Assembly (NCBI RefSeq): GCF_003597395.2
Contig: NC_133790.1
Span: forward strand, 19,679,326 to 19,743,325
Reading direction: 5' to 3'
Length of the DNA: 64,000 nt
Source: Chelonoidis abingdonii
Taxonomy: Eukaryota; Chordata; Testudines; Testudinidae
Shown: positions 1 through 10,672 of the stretch, in pieces
Layout: each line of letters opens with the position of its first letter
How positions within the stretch are numbered: position 1 is the stretch's first letter
Position numbers and translations under genes: made by a program
The notes under the pieces: generated by a model
Told to the model about the DNA's origin: nothing
Database searches by the model: none
What the model saw: only the letters and a program-made list of their open reading frames with translations

Positions 1-314
1 GTTTCCAGCATTTATGTTGTTCCTTTCCAGGGTGTTCTTCTCCATGCTGGCTGCACTGATCACATCATCAGCCTGTTTACATCTTTGGAAGGGATTTCCC
101 AGGGATTTCAGAAGTTGCACCTGCCTAGATGAAGACTAATGCAACCTATGTTAGGGAAGGCACCTCCTCCTAGCTGGTTAGTGGTTTTTGCCTCTTCCCA
201 TGACACTAATGGCCTGTTCTGACCCCAGGGGCACCCGGTGTGAGCGGTAGCGGATGCTGGGGCTGTGCAGGCCAGCTGTCCAGTGGAGGGTCGATCAGTG
301 ACGTGCACTCCGGG
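1..314. repeat. Partial intergenic unit ending a V-flank repeat
   Basis: Positions 1-150 resemble 12450-12590: a segment with the series CTGATCAC, CATCTTTGG/CATCTGTGC, GGGATTTCCC and TTGCACCTGCC. This is the tail of a V-flank repeat that also carries the CTCF-like cores listed elsewhere. Nothing coding is seen from 150 to 314. Confidence 0.5.
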
Positions 315-777
315 TATTAAGGAAATGTTATTTATCCTGTCCCATAACAATAGAACCAGGGGTCACTCGATGAAATTAATAGGTAGCAGGTTTTAAAGAA
401 ACCTAAGTGAGTACTTCTTCACTTAATGCCCAGTCTGCCTGTGGAATTCATTGCCAGGGGATGTTGTGAAGGCCAAAAGAATAACCAGGTTTGTAAAAAG
501 AACTAGGTAAGTTCATGGAGGACAGGTCTTTCAATGGCTATTAGTCAGGATGGTCGGGGATGTAACCCCCTGCGCTGGGTGTCCCTAAATCTCTGACTGC
601 CGGATGCTAGCACTGGACTAGAGGGGACGGATCACTCAGTAATTGCTTTGTTCTGTTCATTCCGTCTGACGCTTCTGGCACCGACCACTGTCGGAAGACA
701 GGCTACTGGGGTAGAAGGACCATTGGTCTGACCCAATCTGGCCGTTCTTCTGTTCTGTCCTGGATCCCAGCAGATAG
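315..777 (+). mobile_element. CR1 LINE 3' end, fragment
   Basis: The stretch has the typical order of a reptile CR1 3' end: a block reading AATTAATAGGTAGCAGG, then TTCATTGCCAGGGGATGTTG, then TTCATGGAGGACAGG, CAATGGCTATTAGTCAGGAT, and near the end CACTGTCGGAAGACAGG and TCTGACCCAATCTGGCCGT. The 3' end points right. No reverse-transcriptase frame is left. The family call comes from remembered CR1 3' sequence, not a search. Confidence 0.8.
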
Positions 778-873
778 AGGGTGATGAGAGAACAGGGAAG
801 ACTAGGGAAGTGCTGAGCAACAGCTGAGAGTGGGGAAATGAGCTCCGCCGCAAAGAACAACTGTCGTGTGATG

Positions 874-1322
874 TATTCATAAGCCTAAGTCCCAATTCTG
901 AACCTTAGCGTCCAAAATCTGGGTGCCTGCATGAACCCTCCAAGCTTAATTACCAGCTTTGATCTGATATCGCTGCCACCAGACAGGAATTCCAGTGCCT
1001 GCCTCACTCTGGTCTCCCCAAACCTTCCCTGTGGGACCCCAAGACTCAGATGCCCTGAGTTTACAACAAAGGGAAATAACCCCCTCCCCTTGTCTCCTCT
1101 TTATTTCCTCCCCAGGCTTCCCCTCCCTGGATGGCCCTGGACAATCACCCTATTCAATTCCTTGAAATGCAAAACAGAGAGATCCAAGTTTCTTTCACCC
1201 TCAGTCAGAGTCCCTGCAAAGGTAAGCTTTGCAACTCTGACACAAAGAGATTTTCCCTTGTTCCCTTTGTTAACCCTTTACAGGCAAAAGAAACATTAAC
1301 CCTTAGCTATCTGTTTATGACA
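874..1322 (-). repeat. Dispersed element with TGTCATAA / TTATGACA ends, copy 1
   Basis: Read on the minus strand it begins TGTCATAAACAGATAGCTAAGG and ends AGGCTTATGAATA. The same family recurs at 10382-10650 and 43036-43970. The AACCCTTTACAGGCAAAAGAAAC block (1272-1294) is shared with copy 2. The inverted TG..CA-type ends suggest an LTR-like element; the class is not certain. No coding frame is seen. Confidence 0.6.
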
Positions 1323-1447
1323 GATATGTTACAGGCAAAACCCAAACACTGCAGCTTGTGCATTTTTGTTCCCCCAACCACAGAACCTGGATGGAGGAAG
1401 GGGAGGGAGGAGTTTGCCTCATTTCCCCATCTGACTGAGTCACTGTA

Positions 1448-1546
1448 ACAGGCACCGCTGTGCACCACAGCACAGTAATAATCAGCCTCATCCTCTGCCA
1501 GGGCCCCGGAGATGGTTAAATAGCCGGTGTTACTGGACGTGTCTTC
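1448..1546 (-). pseudogene. V1: family-B V-lambda fragment (FR3 to CDR3 only)
   Basis: The minus strand encodes the FR3 end of a family-B V segment: [20 protein letters not shown] followed by DYYCAVVHSGAC. Similarity stops abruptly near 1546, so leader, FR1, CDR1, FR2 and CDR2 are missing. On the left, where the heptamer should be, the gene-sense sequence is TACAGTG (1441-1447) instead of CACAGTG, and the nonamer position is poor. A pseudogene fragment unable to rearrange normally. Its CDR3 ends in a cysteine, as does V17. Confidence 0.85.
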
Positions 1547-2459
1547 AGTTCAGCTCAGATCGAATCTGAAATGTTTTACATGCTTTGGAGTGTTGTAAAG
1601 TCCGGCTTGGAATGGGTGCAGAGCAGGGAGCTGAACGTGGGCTGCCCCTGGGCTAGGTAAGCCCCATCCCCACCGGGTAAACGAAGCATGGGGGGGAGTG
1701 TCAGGAACAGTAAGAGCAGCACCAGCCCCACCTCTGGCCAGTCTGTGACTGGTCATAACCAACCGGGTCCAATTTGTGCATCGCTTCGGTTGGATGGAAA
1801 CTGCACCTTTAGCTGAATAAATTATTTGTCTGAAACGTTTGGAGCAGCTCTAGTTACATGGAACCCACTTTGCTTTCGATGCCTCAGGCTGAACCCAGAG
1901 AGGACTCTCAGCAAACCCTCTTTCGGGGGTGAGAACCCCCCTGGAGCGCTCGATCCCTGCTCTGCCCAACTCCAGTACAGCAGGAGCACATCGACAACCC
2001 TCCGGACACTCGTTAATGACATCACTGCCGTGTTTTCCCCACTCCCCCGAGGATTCGATTCAGAAGAAGAGCTGCTGGTAGGCTACTGAGGAACCTGGCC
2101 ACCTCCTGAGAGGCAGGGGTGTGTCCCCTCTCCCTTTCCTCAGCACCCTCTGGGGTTCGCAGTAGCAATGGCTGCATGGCCGGGGCAGGAGCCATGTGAG
2201 AGCTGTCTGCTGGGGGACTTTCCAGTGCTCAGAATGGGCCTCTCAACTCACTGGAATGCAGAACCTGGAGCCTGTGCCAGGGGAGAGAGGACTCAGCCCT
2301 TTCCCACCCCAGGGGTTACTACAGAGACAAACTGTGAGCCCAGGCTGCTTAGAAGGGTTTGTGGGCAGATGAAGTAAGAAGCCTCCATTCCCAGCTCGGA
2401 AATGGCCCTCATGCTGTCACAGAAAGAATGAGAATAAATGATCCCCTGTGTCAACAGGC
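1547..2459. other. Intergenic, with a duplicated block
   Basis: No gene is seen. Positions about 1840-2300 are an imperfect duplicate of 5430-5900; shared blocks include CTGGAGCGCTCGATCCCTGC and GAGAGGCAGGGGTGTGTCCC. A shorter relative of the same motif series lies at 18310-18450 and 38270-38400. Confidence 0.6.
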
Positions 2460-2498
2460 AGTTTTTGCCTCACTTCCCCATCTGGCTGTGTCACTGTG
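2460..2498 (-). other. V2 recombination signal, 23-bp spacer
   Basis: Gene sense: heptamer CACAGTG (2492-2498, exact consensus), 23-bp spacer, nonamer GCAAAAACT (2460-2468; 7 of 9 match ACAAAAACC). Confidence 0.9.
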
Positions 2499-2997
2499 AG
2501 CAGTGCTGCTATCACTGTCCCACATCCAACAGTAATAATCAGCCTCGTCCTGTACTTGGACTCCAGTGATGGTTAATGTGGCTGTTTTACCGGAGCTGGC
2601 CCCAGAGAATCGCTCAGGGATTCCGGAGGGTCTCTCACTATCCTTATATATAACAAGTACGGGGGCACGGCCCGGTTTCTGCTGGTACCAGCTCACATAC
2701 TGTTTGTCAACTTTTTCTCCTGTGCAGGTGAGTTGAGCATTTTGCCCTGGAGACACAGACACTGAAGGCGGCTGGGTCAGCACGTATTAGGCGAGAGAAC
2801 CTGCAACAGGAGGAGAAAACATGGGAATAAAATAATAATGATTAAAGCTTTGGGACAGCTTCCTGGGTGACCAATGGGAGAAATAGCTCTAAAATCAAAG
2901 ACCCCTTTGATTGAAAGACAGAGATAAGCCCCCCTCCTGCCCCCAGACTCCTCGCACCTGAGCAGTATGTGAGCAGCACCAGGAGCAGAGGGGCCAT
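2499..2997 (-). pseudogene. V2: family-A V-lambda, stop at start of mature chain
   Basis: Leader exon 2958-2997 (MAPLLLVLLTYCSG) is 40 nt, two codons shorter than the 46-nt leader of its relatives; the usual Trp-Ala after Met-Ala is gone, in frame. Donor GT is at 2957-2956 and the V exon is 2499-2800. Spliced in phase, the first mature codon, CAG (Gln) in its relatives, is TAA, so the chain terminates before FR1. The rest is clean: [23 protein letters not shown]1 [29 protein letters not shown] and CDR3 [13 protein letters not shown] and octamer are intact, so it may still rearrange but cannot make a chain. Function as a conversion donor is possible but not shown. Confidence 0.88.
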
Positions 2998-3098
2998 GGT
3001 AGGAATCCAGACGAGCTTGGCTCCCTGACGCAAACAGGTCGGTGGCTGGGATCCTCCGATTCTCTTTTAAACCCCCAGCGCTGGAGAACAGCCCCTTC

Positions 3099-3106
3099 AT
3101 GCAAAT
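3099..3106 (-). promoter_or_regulatory. V2 octamer
   Basis: ATGCAAAT on the plus strand, ATTTGCAT in gene sense, about 100 bp upstream of the V2 start codon; the light-chain octamer bound by Oct factors. A TTTAAGAG-type TATA substitute lies between it and the start. Confidence 0.85.
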
Positions 3107-3219
3107 CTGTTCCCTGTTCACCTTCCTCCCCTCAGAGACAGCTACTGACAGCCCCAAGAATTGTCTTGTTTTCTATTTGCAAGGCAAATTGAAATTAATC
3201 TTGGGGGTGAGGGGCTCCT

Positions 3220-4335
3220 GAAGTGCTGTGTTTGCTCGGACCATTGCCATTCAGAGCACTCCCCCTGGAGCGAGGAGTCTCCAATGTTGTCTGCTTGGCA
3301 TTGCAAAGCTAGCTGGGTTTCTTGCCATCAGCCTGACCCAGAGTCTTATGTGGCAGCAAGTAACTCTGGCTTGCTTGGGGTTGTGTGTCCTTGGTGGGAC
3401 AGCTGCTGGGACTTGCTGGTGGTGCAGGTTGTGCAGGTGTCTCTGAGAGGTGTGGCTGGTGTGGACTGATGGCGTCTGGGATTAGCAGCTGCTGCCTGGG
3501 GCATGGTGTTGTCAGAGGTTTGGCAGTGGACAATATGGCTGCCGCTGGGTGGTGGACATGCGGCTGGGTGGTTTTGGTGCTCTTGGAAGATGCTGCTGAG
3601 GGATGTACTGCCTGGAAAGGGATGGGGGAGGGGCTGAAACCCTTCCGCGCTGCACACTGCTCACGGGACGTTCACTGAAAGATGGTGAGGAATCAGCTAA
3701 GGATGCTGTGAGCAATGGGGCCCATGGTGAGTGAGGCAGCTGGCTCCTGATGGCTTTTAGTGGCTTTCCCTGCAGAAGGACGTGGTGAGGGCAGTGGGAC
3801 GGGAATGTGGCAGCCGAAGAGAGAGAGAACTTCTGCTTCTCTCCCCTTAGCTTCCCCCTCCCGTGTTAGAGCAGCCGCTGGGTTGTGGTGATCTTGTCAT
3901 GACCCTCCAGCCATTCCAAAGGAGACTGCCAGTCTGAGCACCCTGCTCCAGGGTGCTGGGAGCGGAGAGGGGAGTGGGGTGGCTGGGGAGTGAGAGGCTA
4001 AAGCACAGTGTCCTCCAGGGTCACATTAGAAAGGGGAAAGTTGCTGGGGTATGAAAAGCCCCATGCCCAGAGATGTCTCTATCCCAGCAGTTTGTAGCTT
4101 GACACTTGTGCACTGCTGCCCTAATCCAGACTCCCAGCTCCAGCACTGGATGGGTGACGAGCTCCCCCTGCTGGTCAGTGTCGCTATTACTATGATCAGT
4201 CCTTCCAGCGTTTCACAAGAGCTCAGGTCCTGCGTGCTGAGCTCATGGGAACTCTGGCCCCTACTGACTGTCTCACAGCTGCAGGGAACACTGGTGTACA
4301 GTTGTTTCCAGCATTCATGCTGTTCCTTGTCAGGG
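3220..4335. repeat. Intergenic duplication D1, copy a
   Basis: Closely matches 11190-12480 (copy b): both run through CTCCCCCTGGAGYGAGG, GGTGTGGCTGGTGTGGACTG, AAGGGATGGGGGAGGGGCTG and CATTCCAAAGGAGACTGCCAG. Copy a is uninterrupted at 3447-3454 (GAGGTGTG), where copy b carries a MITE. Carries a CTCF-like core at 4164-4174. No V segment. Confidence 0.85.
4164..4174 (-). promoter_or_regulatory. CTCF-like core motif
   Basis: CCCCCTGCTGG on the plus strand is CCAGCAGGGGG in gene sense, matching the CTCF core CCASYAGRKGG. Same orientation as the V genes. A motif match only. Confidence 0.35.
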
Positions 4336-4515
4336 TTTCGGGGGTGGGGGGGGGGTTGGATGGGCTCTGATGTAGGGGCAGTTTAGGGAGTGGGTTCTGG
4401 ACGGGCGGGTGCTGTTGGATGGGGACTGAGGTTGAGGCAGATTAGGGAGTGGGTGCTGGATGGTGTGGGTGCTGTTGGATGGGTGTTGGGGCTGGTTACG
4501 GAGTGGGGGATGGAT
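4336..4515. repeat. G-rich minisatellite
   Basis: Imperfect tandem units of roughly 55-60 bp with the pattern TGTTGGATGGGKACTG, GGAGTGGGTGCTGGATGG. It starts with a G run (GGGGGTGGGGGGGGGGTTGG). Related units occur at 10799-10905, where a MITE interrupts them. Confidence 0.7.
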
Positions 4516-5430
4516 GATCATGAGGGCAGTTCATATTCACAGACCTTATATCAATCCCCTGGTGTGCAGGACTGTCCCGATTTGACGCACTAACTCCTTA
4601 TTCCGCGGGGCTGGCTGGGCCTGGCTCCTAGTGAGTGGGTCACAGCCCTGCTCAGGTCTGGCCCAGCCGCCCCACAGGAATGAGTGAGGAGCTGCTGGTT
4701 CATCTTTTCTTTGTACCGTTCAGCTGTCGTGCCTAGTGTGATGGCCCCGTTTATTCCTGGCAGCCCTCGCACAGCGTCCTTTGTTATTGAGCAGAGTGTG
4801 AGTGTTTGTGGGCTGGAGCCAGAGGGGTCTGGTGCTGGGCGCTGACAGCCCCTGACTCTGAGCGTGACCTCACCCAACACCAAGGGCTGGTGCACACCAG
4901 CCCTCACAGCCCCTCCCTGCACTGGGGTCTGCTCCCACAGATTAATATCGCCCCCCAGTGGCCAGTGTCACACTTGCCATGATCCCATCCCTGACTTTCC
5001 AGGGCTGTCGGTAACATCGCTAGCCAGTCCCTTCCAGCATTCACTCTCTTCCTCTAAGGATGTCCTTCTCCACACTAACCAGGCTGATCAGACCCTCGGC
5101 TTAGTCACATCGGGGAGGGATCAGTCAGTTATTCAGGCAGCTGCAGCCTCGTGGATGAAGATTAAGACATTCTAGAGTTCGGCAACCGTTGGGCTGTGGC
5201 TACATGAATGTAACTCTGTCAGACCCAGACAGACTCGTCCCCAGGGGAAGGGGCAGGGAGACAGAACCACCCTGGGCTCGTGCACGGTGCTTTACCCTGC
5301 GCTTTTGAACCTTGCCAGACAGTAGAAATTGACCATCATCACCTTAGAGCCCCAACACCGAAAGTGCCAAGGAACCATGAATCTCCACGGAGTTCAGATG
5401 TAATAACAATATCCTGGAAGAGCGTCTCTG
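4516..5430. other. Intergenic, second half of D1
   Basis: 4545-4770 matches 10920-11180 (TCCCGATTTGACGCAC, GGTCACAGCCCTGCTCAGGTCTGG), but in copy b this block precedes the rest of D1 rather than following it. 4940-5175 is another copy of the V-flank repeat with a weaker CTCF-like core near 4950. No gene seen. Confidence 0.55.
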
Positions 5431-5900
5431 TCTTTCGATGCCCCAGGCTGCACCCAATGGGGACTGACGACAAACCTTTTTTTGAGGATGACATCCCCCC
5501 TGGAGCGCTCGATCCCTGCTTTGCACAACTCCAGTACAGCAGGTGCATGGTGAGAACCCTCAGGAAAGTTGGTAACGGAATCACTGCTGTGTTCACCCCA
5601 CTCCCCTGAGGATTTGATTCAGAAGTAGAGAAACTGATGGGCTGCTGAGGAACCTGGTCACCCTCCTGAGAGGCAGGGGTGTGTCCCTTCTCCCTTTCCT
5701 CAGGACCCCCTGGGGTTCACAGTCACAGTGCCTGCTTGGCTGGGGAGGAGCCCACATGAGAGCTGTCTGCTGGAGGACTTTCCGATGCTCCTGTGGTAGC
5801 AACAAGCAAAATGGGCCTCTCAAGTCAAGGGAGTGCAGAGCCCTGTCTGCATAACGGTGGAGCCTGTGTCTGGGGAGGGAAGACTCAGCCCTAACCCACC
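5431..5900. repeat. Duplicate of 1840-2300
   Basis: Shares CTGGAGCGCTCGATCCCTGC, AACTCCAGTACAGCAGG and GAGAGGCAGGGGTGTGTCCC with the earlier block, with many substitutions. No coding content. Confidence 0.6.
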
Positions 5901-6344
5901 CCATCACAGGACTATGTATGTGGCCAGCACCCCAGCAGAGCTATGCTGAGATGGCATCAGCCAGGGCCCCAATACCCAGAGTGCTCTGGTGATGAGAACC
6001 TACACCAAGCAGCAGGTTCTCAGGGTTAAGATGATTGGGAGGGTCACAGCTCTTGGAGCTATTGTTTCAAGCTCTCTGCAGACTTGGGCAGGTATCAGGG
6101 ACACTGCAGTCACACTTCAAGCTTTTCTTACCAACCCCTGAGGACTGGCTATAATGTCTTGCAATGAAGGCTGAGATTCTGATCTCATCCCAAGAGTCAG
6201 AACCCTGGGCCTGGGCATATAGACAGTACCTCTCTCTCATCCCATAACAGGGTGTGAGGAGCTGGTACATACTGTGACGAATACGTATTTGTGTTATATG
6301 CTATAGGCAGAGACCAAACCTAGCAGTCTGCGCAGGCCCCTGCC

Positions 6345-6559
6345 GAACACTGAAGGTAGCTGAGTCACCACAGGCTGTGAGCTGGAACCCGGTAAAATAA
6401 TGGAGAAGTCTGTGAACCCCATGGTGTCTGTTTCCGGCTGCTAATGACACAGTTTGTGCATTGACTCCAGCAGCAAATTCAATGTGTATTGACCCCACTC
6501 CCTCCGTTCTCACCTGTGCACCACATCCCCAGCAGGACAATGAGGGGAGCCCAGAGCAT
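6345..6559 (-). pseudogene. V3: family-B leader plus FR1 stub
   Basis: Leader exon 6514-6559 is intact and 46 nt long (MLWAPLIVLLGMWCTG), with donor GT at 6513-6512. The V exon keeps only the first dozen or so codons ([11 protein letters not shown]) before sequence unrelated to V begins near 6345. The intron acceptor, CCAG in relatives, reads CCGG, so the AG is lost. The 3' flank of a normal family-B gene (GTGTGAGGAGCTG) survives at 6251-6263, so most of the V exon and the RSS appear lost by internal deletion or replacement. Confidence 0.85.
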
Positions 6560-6674
6560 GGTGAGGAAATTTCAGGCCATCAGGAAAAATACAGCCAGAT
6601 CCACTGAGACTGCCTGACAGTATCTGCCCCTTATATTGATCCTCCTGGAGGAGGCGTGCACAAGCTCCACATTT

Positions 6675-6682
6675 ACGCTAAT
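6675..6682 (-). promoter_or_regulatory. V3 degenerate octamer
   Basis: ACGCTAAT on the plus strand occupies the place of ATGCTAAT in intact family-B genes; one further mismatch. CCTTATATTGATCC (TATA box in gene sense) lies between it and the leader. Confidence 0.5.
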
Positions 6683-6699
6683 CTGATCTGTCTCATTAG

Positions 6700-7930
6700 T
6701 CCTCGAGATCACCAGGAAAGTGCCCTGTGTAAAGCGGGGACATCCTGTGGTGAGGGTCTTCAGCCACCTCAGTCCCTGTTTCAGTCAGTTCCCCTGGCGT
6801 GGGTCAGTGTCCTGCAGACAGGGTTTTACAGACAGCACAGCTTGGAGGTGGCGTGAGCGGAGCTGTCCCAGACAGGGCAGGAAAGTCACAATGTGCTGAT
6901 GTCACTGACGCTTCAGAACACCCCAGAGGCCTTCTCCTCTGAAACGGCTACACAGTAATGGCAATAAATGTATAGGGCTGATGATGCTTCATGTGAAACC
7001 TGCACAGACACCACCGCAAATGATCCTTGGCTGTTCTGAATACTGATCTGTGCCTATTAAGTAACTCGCATCTGTCTCAAGTGGTCATTTTGACTTGGTT
7101 TCAATCTCTGCTGATCCTCTGGCTCAGCTCTTTGCTATCTGCATTGCTGGGCGTGCTGGGAAGGTCTGTGGGGTGTCAGTGGGGTGTATGTCATGCAGGA
7201 AAGCAACACTCTTTAGTTTGGGGTTGAATAAAGAGGTTTGCGTAAGTTATTGTGAAGTTGTTGTTATTCACGTTCGAGCTCCATCCCAGAATGGCCCCAC
7301 CAGGGAGCAGAGATGGGCAGGTACCTACCAGCAGCAGCACTGAGGCTGCCCCAGCAGGAGGAGTGAGGCAGCACTCAGGGGACAGGACTTGGAGCCGGGA
7401 ACTCTGCAGTTCTAGTCCCAGCTCCTGCACCAACTAGAAAGTGATCGAAGCAGCAGAAGTGCATTCTGGGACTTCTTGTTTTAAGCCGGGAGCACTGAAT
7501 GCAGCCCAGTGCATTCACACTGCCTCCCTCCCACTGGTGTCAGGGCTGCGCTAACTGACCTTCGCCCTCGCTCATGGCTCTGAGTGTTTGGCACAGCTCT
7601 GTGCAGTCAGAGCCCTCCTGCTCCTGCGCATTTCACCTCAGAAACCAGCTCTTTAACATTCCCGTTACTCAGAGATTGAGGCTCTTCTCCTTCCTGCTGG
7701 TGCCATGTGGGGGCTTGTCACAGGCCTCGGCCTCTGCTCATGGGCAGGCTGTTGTGCAGGATCTCAGGAGGCTGGGAGGGATCTGAGTTCTCCTGGGTGC
7801 AGGGCACAGATGCCCCCAAGGCCCGTGGGGTTGGAGAGTGGGGAAAAGTGAGCTCTGGCTGCCGGCTCCAGGAGCCTGACATTCAAGTGATCTCCAGTGC
7901 CAGGATCCATCCCCCGTTCCCAATGCAGGG
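6700..7930. other. Intergenic, nothing recognised
   Basis: No V remnant, RSS, octamer or convincing coding frame seen on either strand. Confidence 0.5.
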
Positions 7931-7932
7931 AA

Positions 7933-7960
7933 GTGTGTGTGTGTGTGTGTGTGTGTGTGT
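7933..7960. repeat. (GT)14 microsatellite
   Basis: Uninterrupted GT dinucleotides. Confidence 0.98.
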
Positions 7961-8379
7961 CACTGTCAAGACAAAGGTGTGAGGAGAAGAGAACGTGTCA
8001 GACTTTGGCAATAGAAGTTTGGAGAACAGTGTCCAGCCTTGGAGTGTTACCAGGTGAGGGGCGTCCTCATTCCCGGGGATATAAGAGAAGAGGTGAGAAG
8101 AGAGCACTGACACGGAGCCAGGGACTGGGTGTGAGTCCAGTTTGTCCCTTTAACAGGACTGGGGACGAGATCCCCTCTCTCTCTGAACTGTCCTTTTGAG
8201 CTCTGTGCATTGGGTGAGATTGTTCACTATGGTTATGAGAGAGACACAGCGTGGTCCCAGGCTCTGCCTGGAAGGATTTGTGGGCAGATTAAATATGATA
8301 CCTGCTCCCCCACCTCTGAAATGGCCCCTCACGCTGTCACAGGACGAATGCTCTTAAACGTTCCCCTTTGATGACAAGA

Positions 8380-8418
8380 GGTTTGTGTCTCACTTCCCCA
8401 TCTAGCTGTGTCACTGTG
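8380..8418 (-). other. V4 recombination signal, 23-bp spacer
   Basis: Heptamer CACAGTG (8412-8418), 23-bp spacer, nonamer ACACAAACC (8380-8388; 8 of 9). Confidence 0.95.
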
Positions 8419-8900
8419 AGGCTGATCACTGCTGCTGTCATAAACCTGACAGTAATAATCAGCCTCGTCCTGTGCCTGGACTCCAGTGATGGTTAACGTG
8501 GCCGTGTTACCGGATTTGGCACCAGAGAATCGATCAGGGATTCCAGAGGGTCTGTCACTATCACCATATATAACAAGTAGTGGGGCACTGCCAGGTTTCT
8601 GTTGGTACCAGTGCACATAATTGTCCCCAATGTTGTTTCCAGAACAGGTGAGTTGAGCATTTTGCCCTGGAGACACAGATACTGAAGGCGGCTGGGTCAG
8701 CACGTACTGGGTGAGAGAACCTGAGACAGGAGGAGAAAACATGGGGATAAAATCAATCTTTCAAGAGCTAACAGACCTCAGGCTGTGCAGGAACCTGAGG
8801 AAGAGAAAATCCCCTGAATAAAGAGATGGAGAAAAACTCTCCGGCTTATAATACCTGAGCAGTAAGTGAGCAGCGTGAGGAGCAGAGGGGCCCAGGCCAT
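8419..8900 (-). CDS. IGLV: V4: family-A V-lambda segment, apparently functional
   Basis: Germline V segment for the variable domain of a lambda light chain; after V-J joining it forms half of the antigen-binding site on B-cell receptors and secreted antibody. Leader exon 8855-8900 (46 nt, [16 protein letters not shown]) and V exon 8419-8720, joined in phase 1 through GT/AG borders. The leader is a hydrophobic signal peptide. V domain: FR1 with first Cys in AQLTCSG, CDR1 NNIGDNY, conserved Trp in [20 protein letters not shown]2 GDS, FR3 [17 protein letters not shown], second Cys in DEADYYC, CDR3 start [10 protein letters not shown]. No stops, good RSS, consensus octamer. Resembles mammalian IGLV3. 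Confidence 0.93.
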
Positions 8901-9001
8901 GGTGGGAATCCAGACGAGCTCGGCTTCCTGAGGCAAACGGGTCTCTGGCTGGGACCCTCTGATTTTCTCTTAAACTCCCAGAGCTGGAGAACGGCCCCTT
9001 C

Positions 9002-9009
9002 ATGCAAAT
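9002..9009 (-). promoter_or_regulatory. V4 octamer
   Basis: ATTTGCAT in gene sense, exact, about 100 bp upstream of the start codon; a TTTAAGAG motif in the TATA position lies near 8966-8974. Confidence 0.88.
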
Positions 9010-9151
9010 CAGCCCCCTGCTCACTGGCTGCTGCTGCCTTTCATTCCCCAAGAGCAAAGGGACCCAGGGGAGAGCCTCTCTGCATAAATCCCCTCAGACA
9101 CCTGTGTAGGAAAGGACTGCTTTGCTTTCCATTGGCAAGGAGAAAGTCTAG

Positions 9152-9420
9152 GTCAGGGGTCGGCAATGTTTCAGAAGTGCTGTGCTGAGTCTTCATTTAT
9201 TCACTGTAGTTTAAGGTTTTGCATGCCAGTAATGTTTTAGAAGGTCTCTTTCTATAAGTCTATAATATATAACTAATGTATTGTTGTATGTAAAGTAAAT
9301 AAGGTTTTTAAAATGTTTAAGAAGCTTCATTTAAAATTAAATTAAAATGGAGAGCCCTCCCCCACTGGTGGCCAGGACCCAGGCAGTGTGAGTGCCACTG
9401 AAAAATCAGCTTGCGTGCCA
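9152..9420 (+). mobile_element. hAT-like nonautonomous element, cut by assembly gap
   Basis: Begins CAGGGGTCGGCAATGTTTCAG and continues through TCTTCATTTATTCACT, AAGGTCTCTTTCTATAAGTC, AAATAAGGTTTTTAAAATG and GGTGGCCAGGACCCAGGCAG. This is the order I remember for an abundant turtle hAT-type repeat. The right end lies in the gap. Confidence 0.65.
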
Positions 9421-10381
9421 NNNNNNNNNNNNNNNNNNNNNNNNNNNNNNNNNNNNNNNNNNNNNNNNNNNNNNNNNNNNNNNNNNNNNNNNNNNNNNNN
9501 NNNNNNNNNNNNNNNNNNNNNNNNNNNNNNNNNNNNNNNNNNNNNNNNNNNNNNNNNNNNNNNNNNNNNNNNNNNNNNNNNNNNNNNNNNNNNNNNNNNN
9601 NNNNNNNNNNNNNNNNNNNNNNNNNNNNNNNNNNNNNNNNNNNNNNNNNNNNNNNNNNNNNNNNNNNNNNNNNNNNNNNNNNNNNNNNNNNNNNNNNNNN
9701 NNNNNNNNNNNNNNNNNNNNNNNNNNNNNNNNNNNNNNNNNNNNNNNNNNNNNNNNNNNNNNNNNNNNNNNNNNNNNNNNNNNNNNNNNNNNNNNNNNNN
9801 NNNNNNNNNNNNNNNNNNNNNNNNNNNNNNNNNNNNNNNNNNNNNNNNNNNNNNNNNNNNNNNNNNNNNNNNNNNNNNNNNNNNNNNNNNNNNNNNNNNN
9901 NNNNNNNNNNNNNNNNNNNNNNNNNNNNNNNNNNNNNNNNNNNNNNNNNNNNNNNNNNNNNNNNNNNNNNNNNNNNNNNNNNNNNNNNNNNNNNNNNNNN
10001 NNNNNNNNNNNNNNNNNNNNNNNNNNNNNNNNNNNNNNNNNNNNNNNNNNNNNNNNNNNNNNNNNNNNNNNNNNNNNNNNNNNNNNNNNNNNNNNNNNNN
10101 NNNNNNNNNNNNNNNNNNNNNNNNNNNNNNNNNNNNNNNNNNNNNNNNNNNNNNNNNNNNNNNNNNNNNNNNNNNNNNNNNNNNNNNNNNNNNNNNNNNN
10201 NNNNNNNNNNNNNNNNNNNNNNNNNNNNNNNNNNNNNNNNNNNNNNNNNNNNNNNNNNNNNNNNNNNNNNNNNNNNNNNNNNNNNNNNNNNNNNNNNNNN
10301 NNNNNNNNNNNNNNNNNNNNNNNNNNNNNNNNNNNNNNNNNNNNNNNNNNNNNNNNNNNNNNNNNNNNNNNNNNNNNNNNN
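9421..10381. other. Assembly gap
   Basis: 961 unknown bases. Flanked on the left by a hAT-like repeat and on the right by the TGTCATAA element. Confidence 1.
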
Positions 10382-10650
10382 AAAAACAATATAAAAACCT
10401 ATTGTCTTCTACCTTTTGTACTTACACTTGGAAACAGAAGATTAGAAAAGCCTGGAGATAGAAATCACTCTCATAGCCAAGAGAGCACAGAACAGAAAAA
10501 CACAGACAAAAGGACACACACCCAAAAATTCCCTCCCTGAGCTTTGAAAAATCCGGTTTCCTGATTGGTCCTCTGGTCAGGTGTTTAGTTCCCTTTGTTA
10601 ACCCTTTACAGGCAAAAGAAACATTAACCCTTAGCTATCTGTTTATGACA
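10382..10650 (-). repeat. TGTCATAA element, copy 2
   Basis: Minus-strand start TGTCATAAACAGATAGCTAAGG at 10650, followed by the same GGGTTAACAAAGGGAAC and CACCTGACCAGAGGACCAAT blocks as copy 3. The other end is lost in the gap. Confidence 0.7.
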
Positions 10651-10672
10651 GCTGGATGTGATGGGTGCTGTT

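Noticed and set aside
1550..1762. Possible leader exon for the V1 fragment
   Set aside because: No hydrophobic MLWAP- or MAWAP-type leader or splice donor; the sequence right of 1546 is unrelated to V flanks.
9388..10540. Very long open frames over 300 codons around the first gap, and similar ones at the other gaps
   Set aside because: They consist almost wholly of unknown bases; they are artefacts of the gaps.
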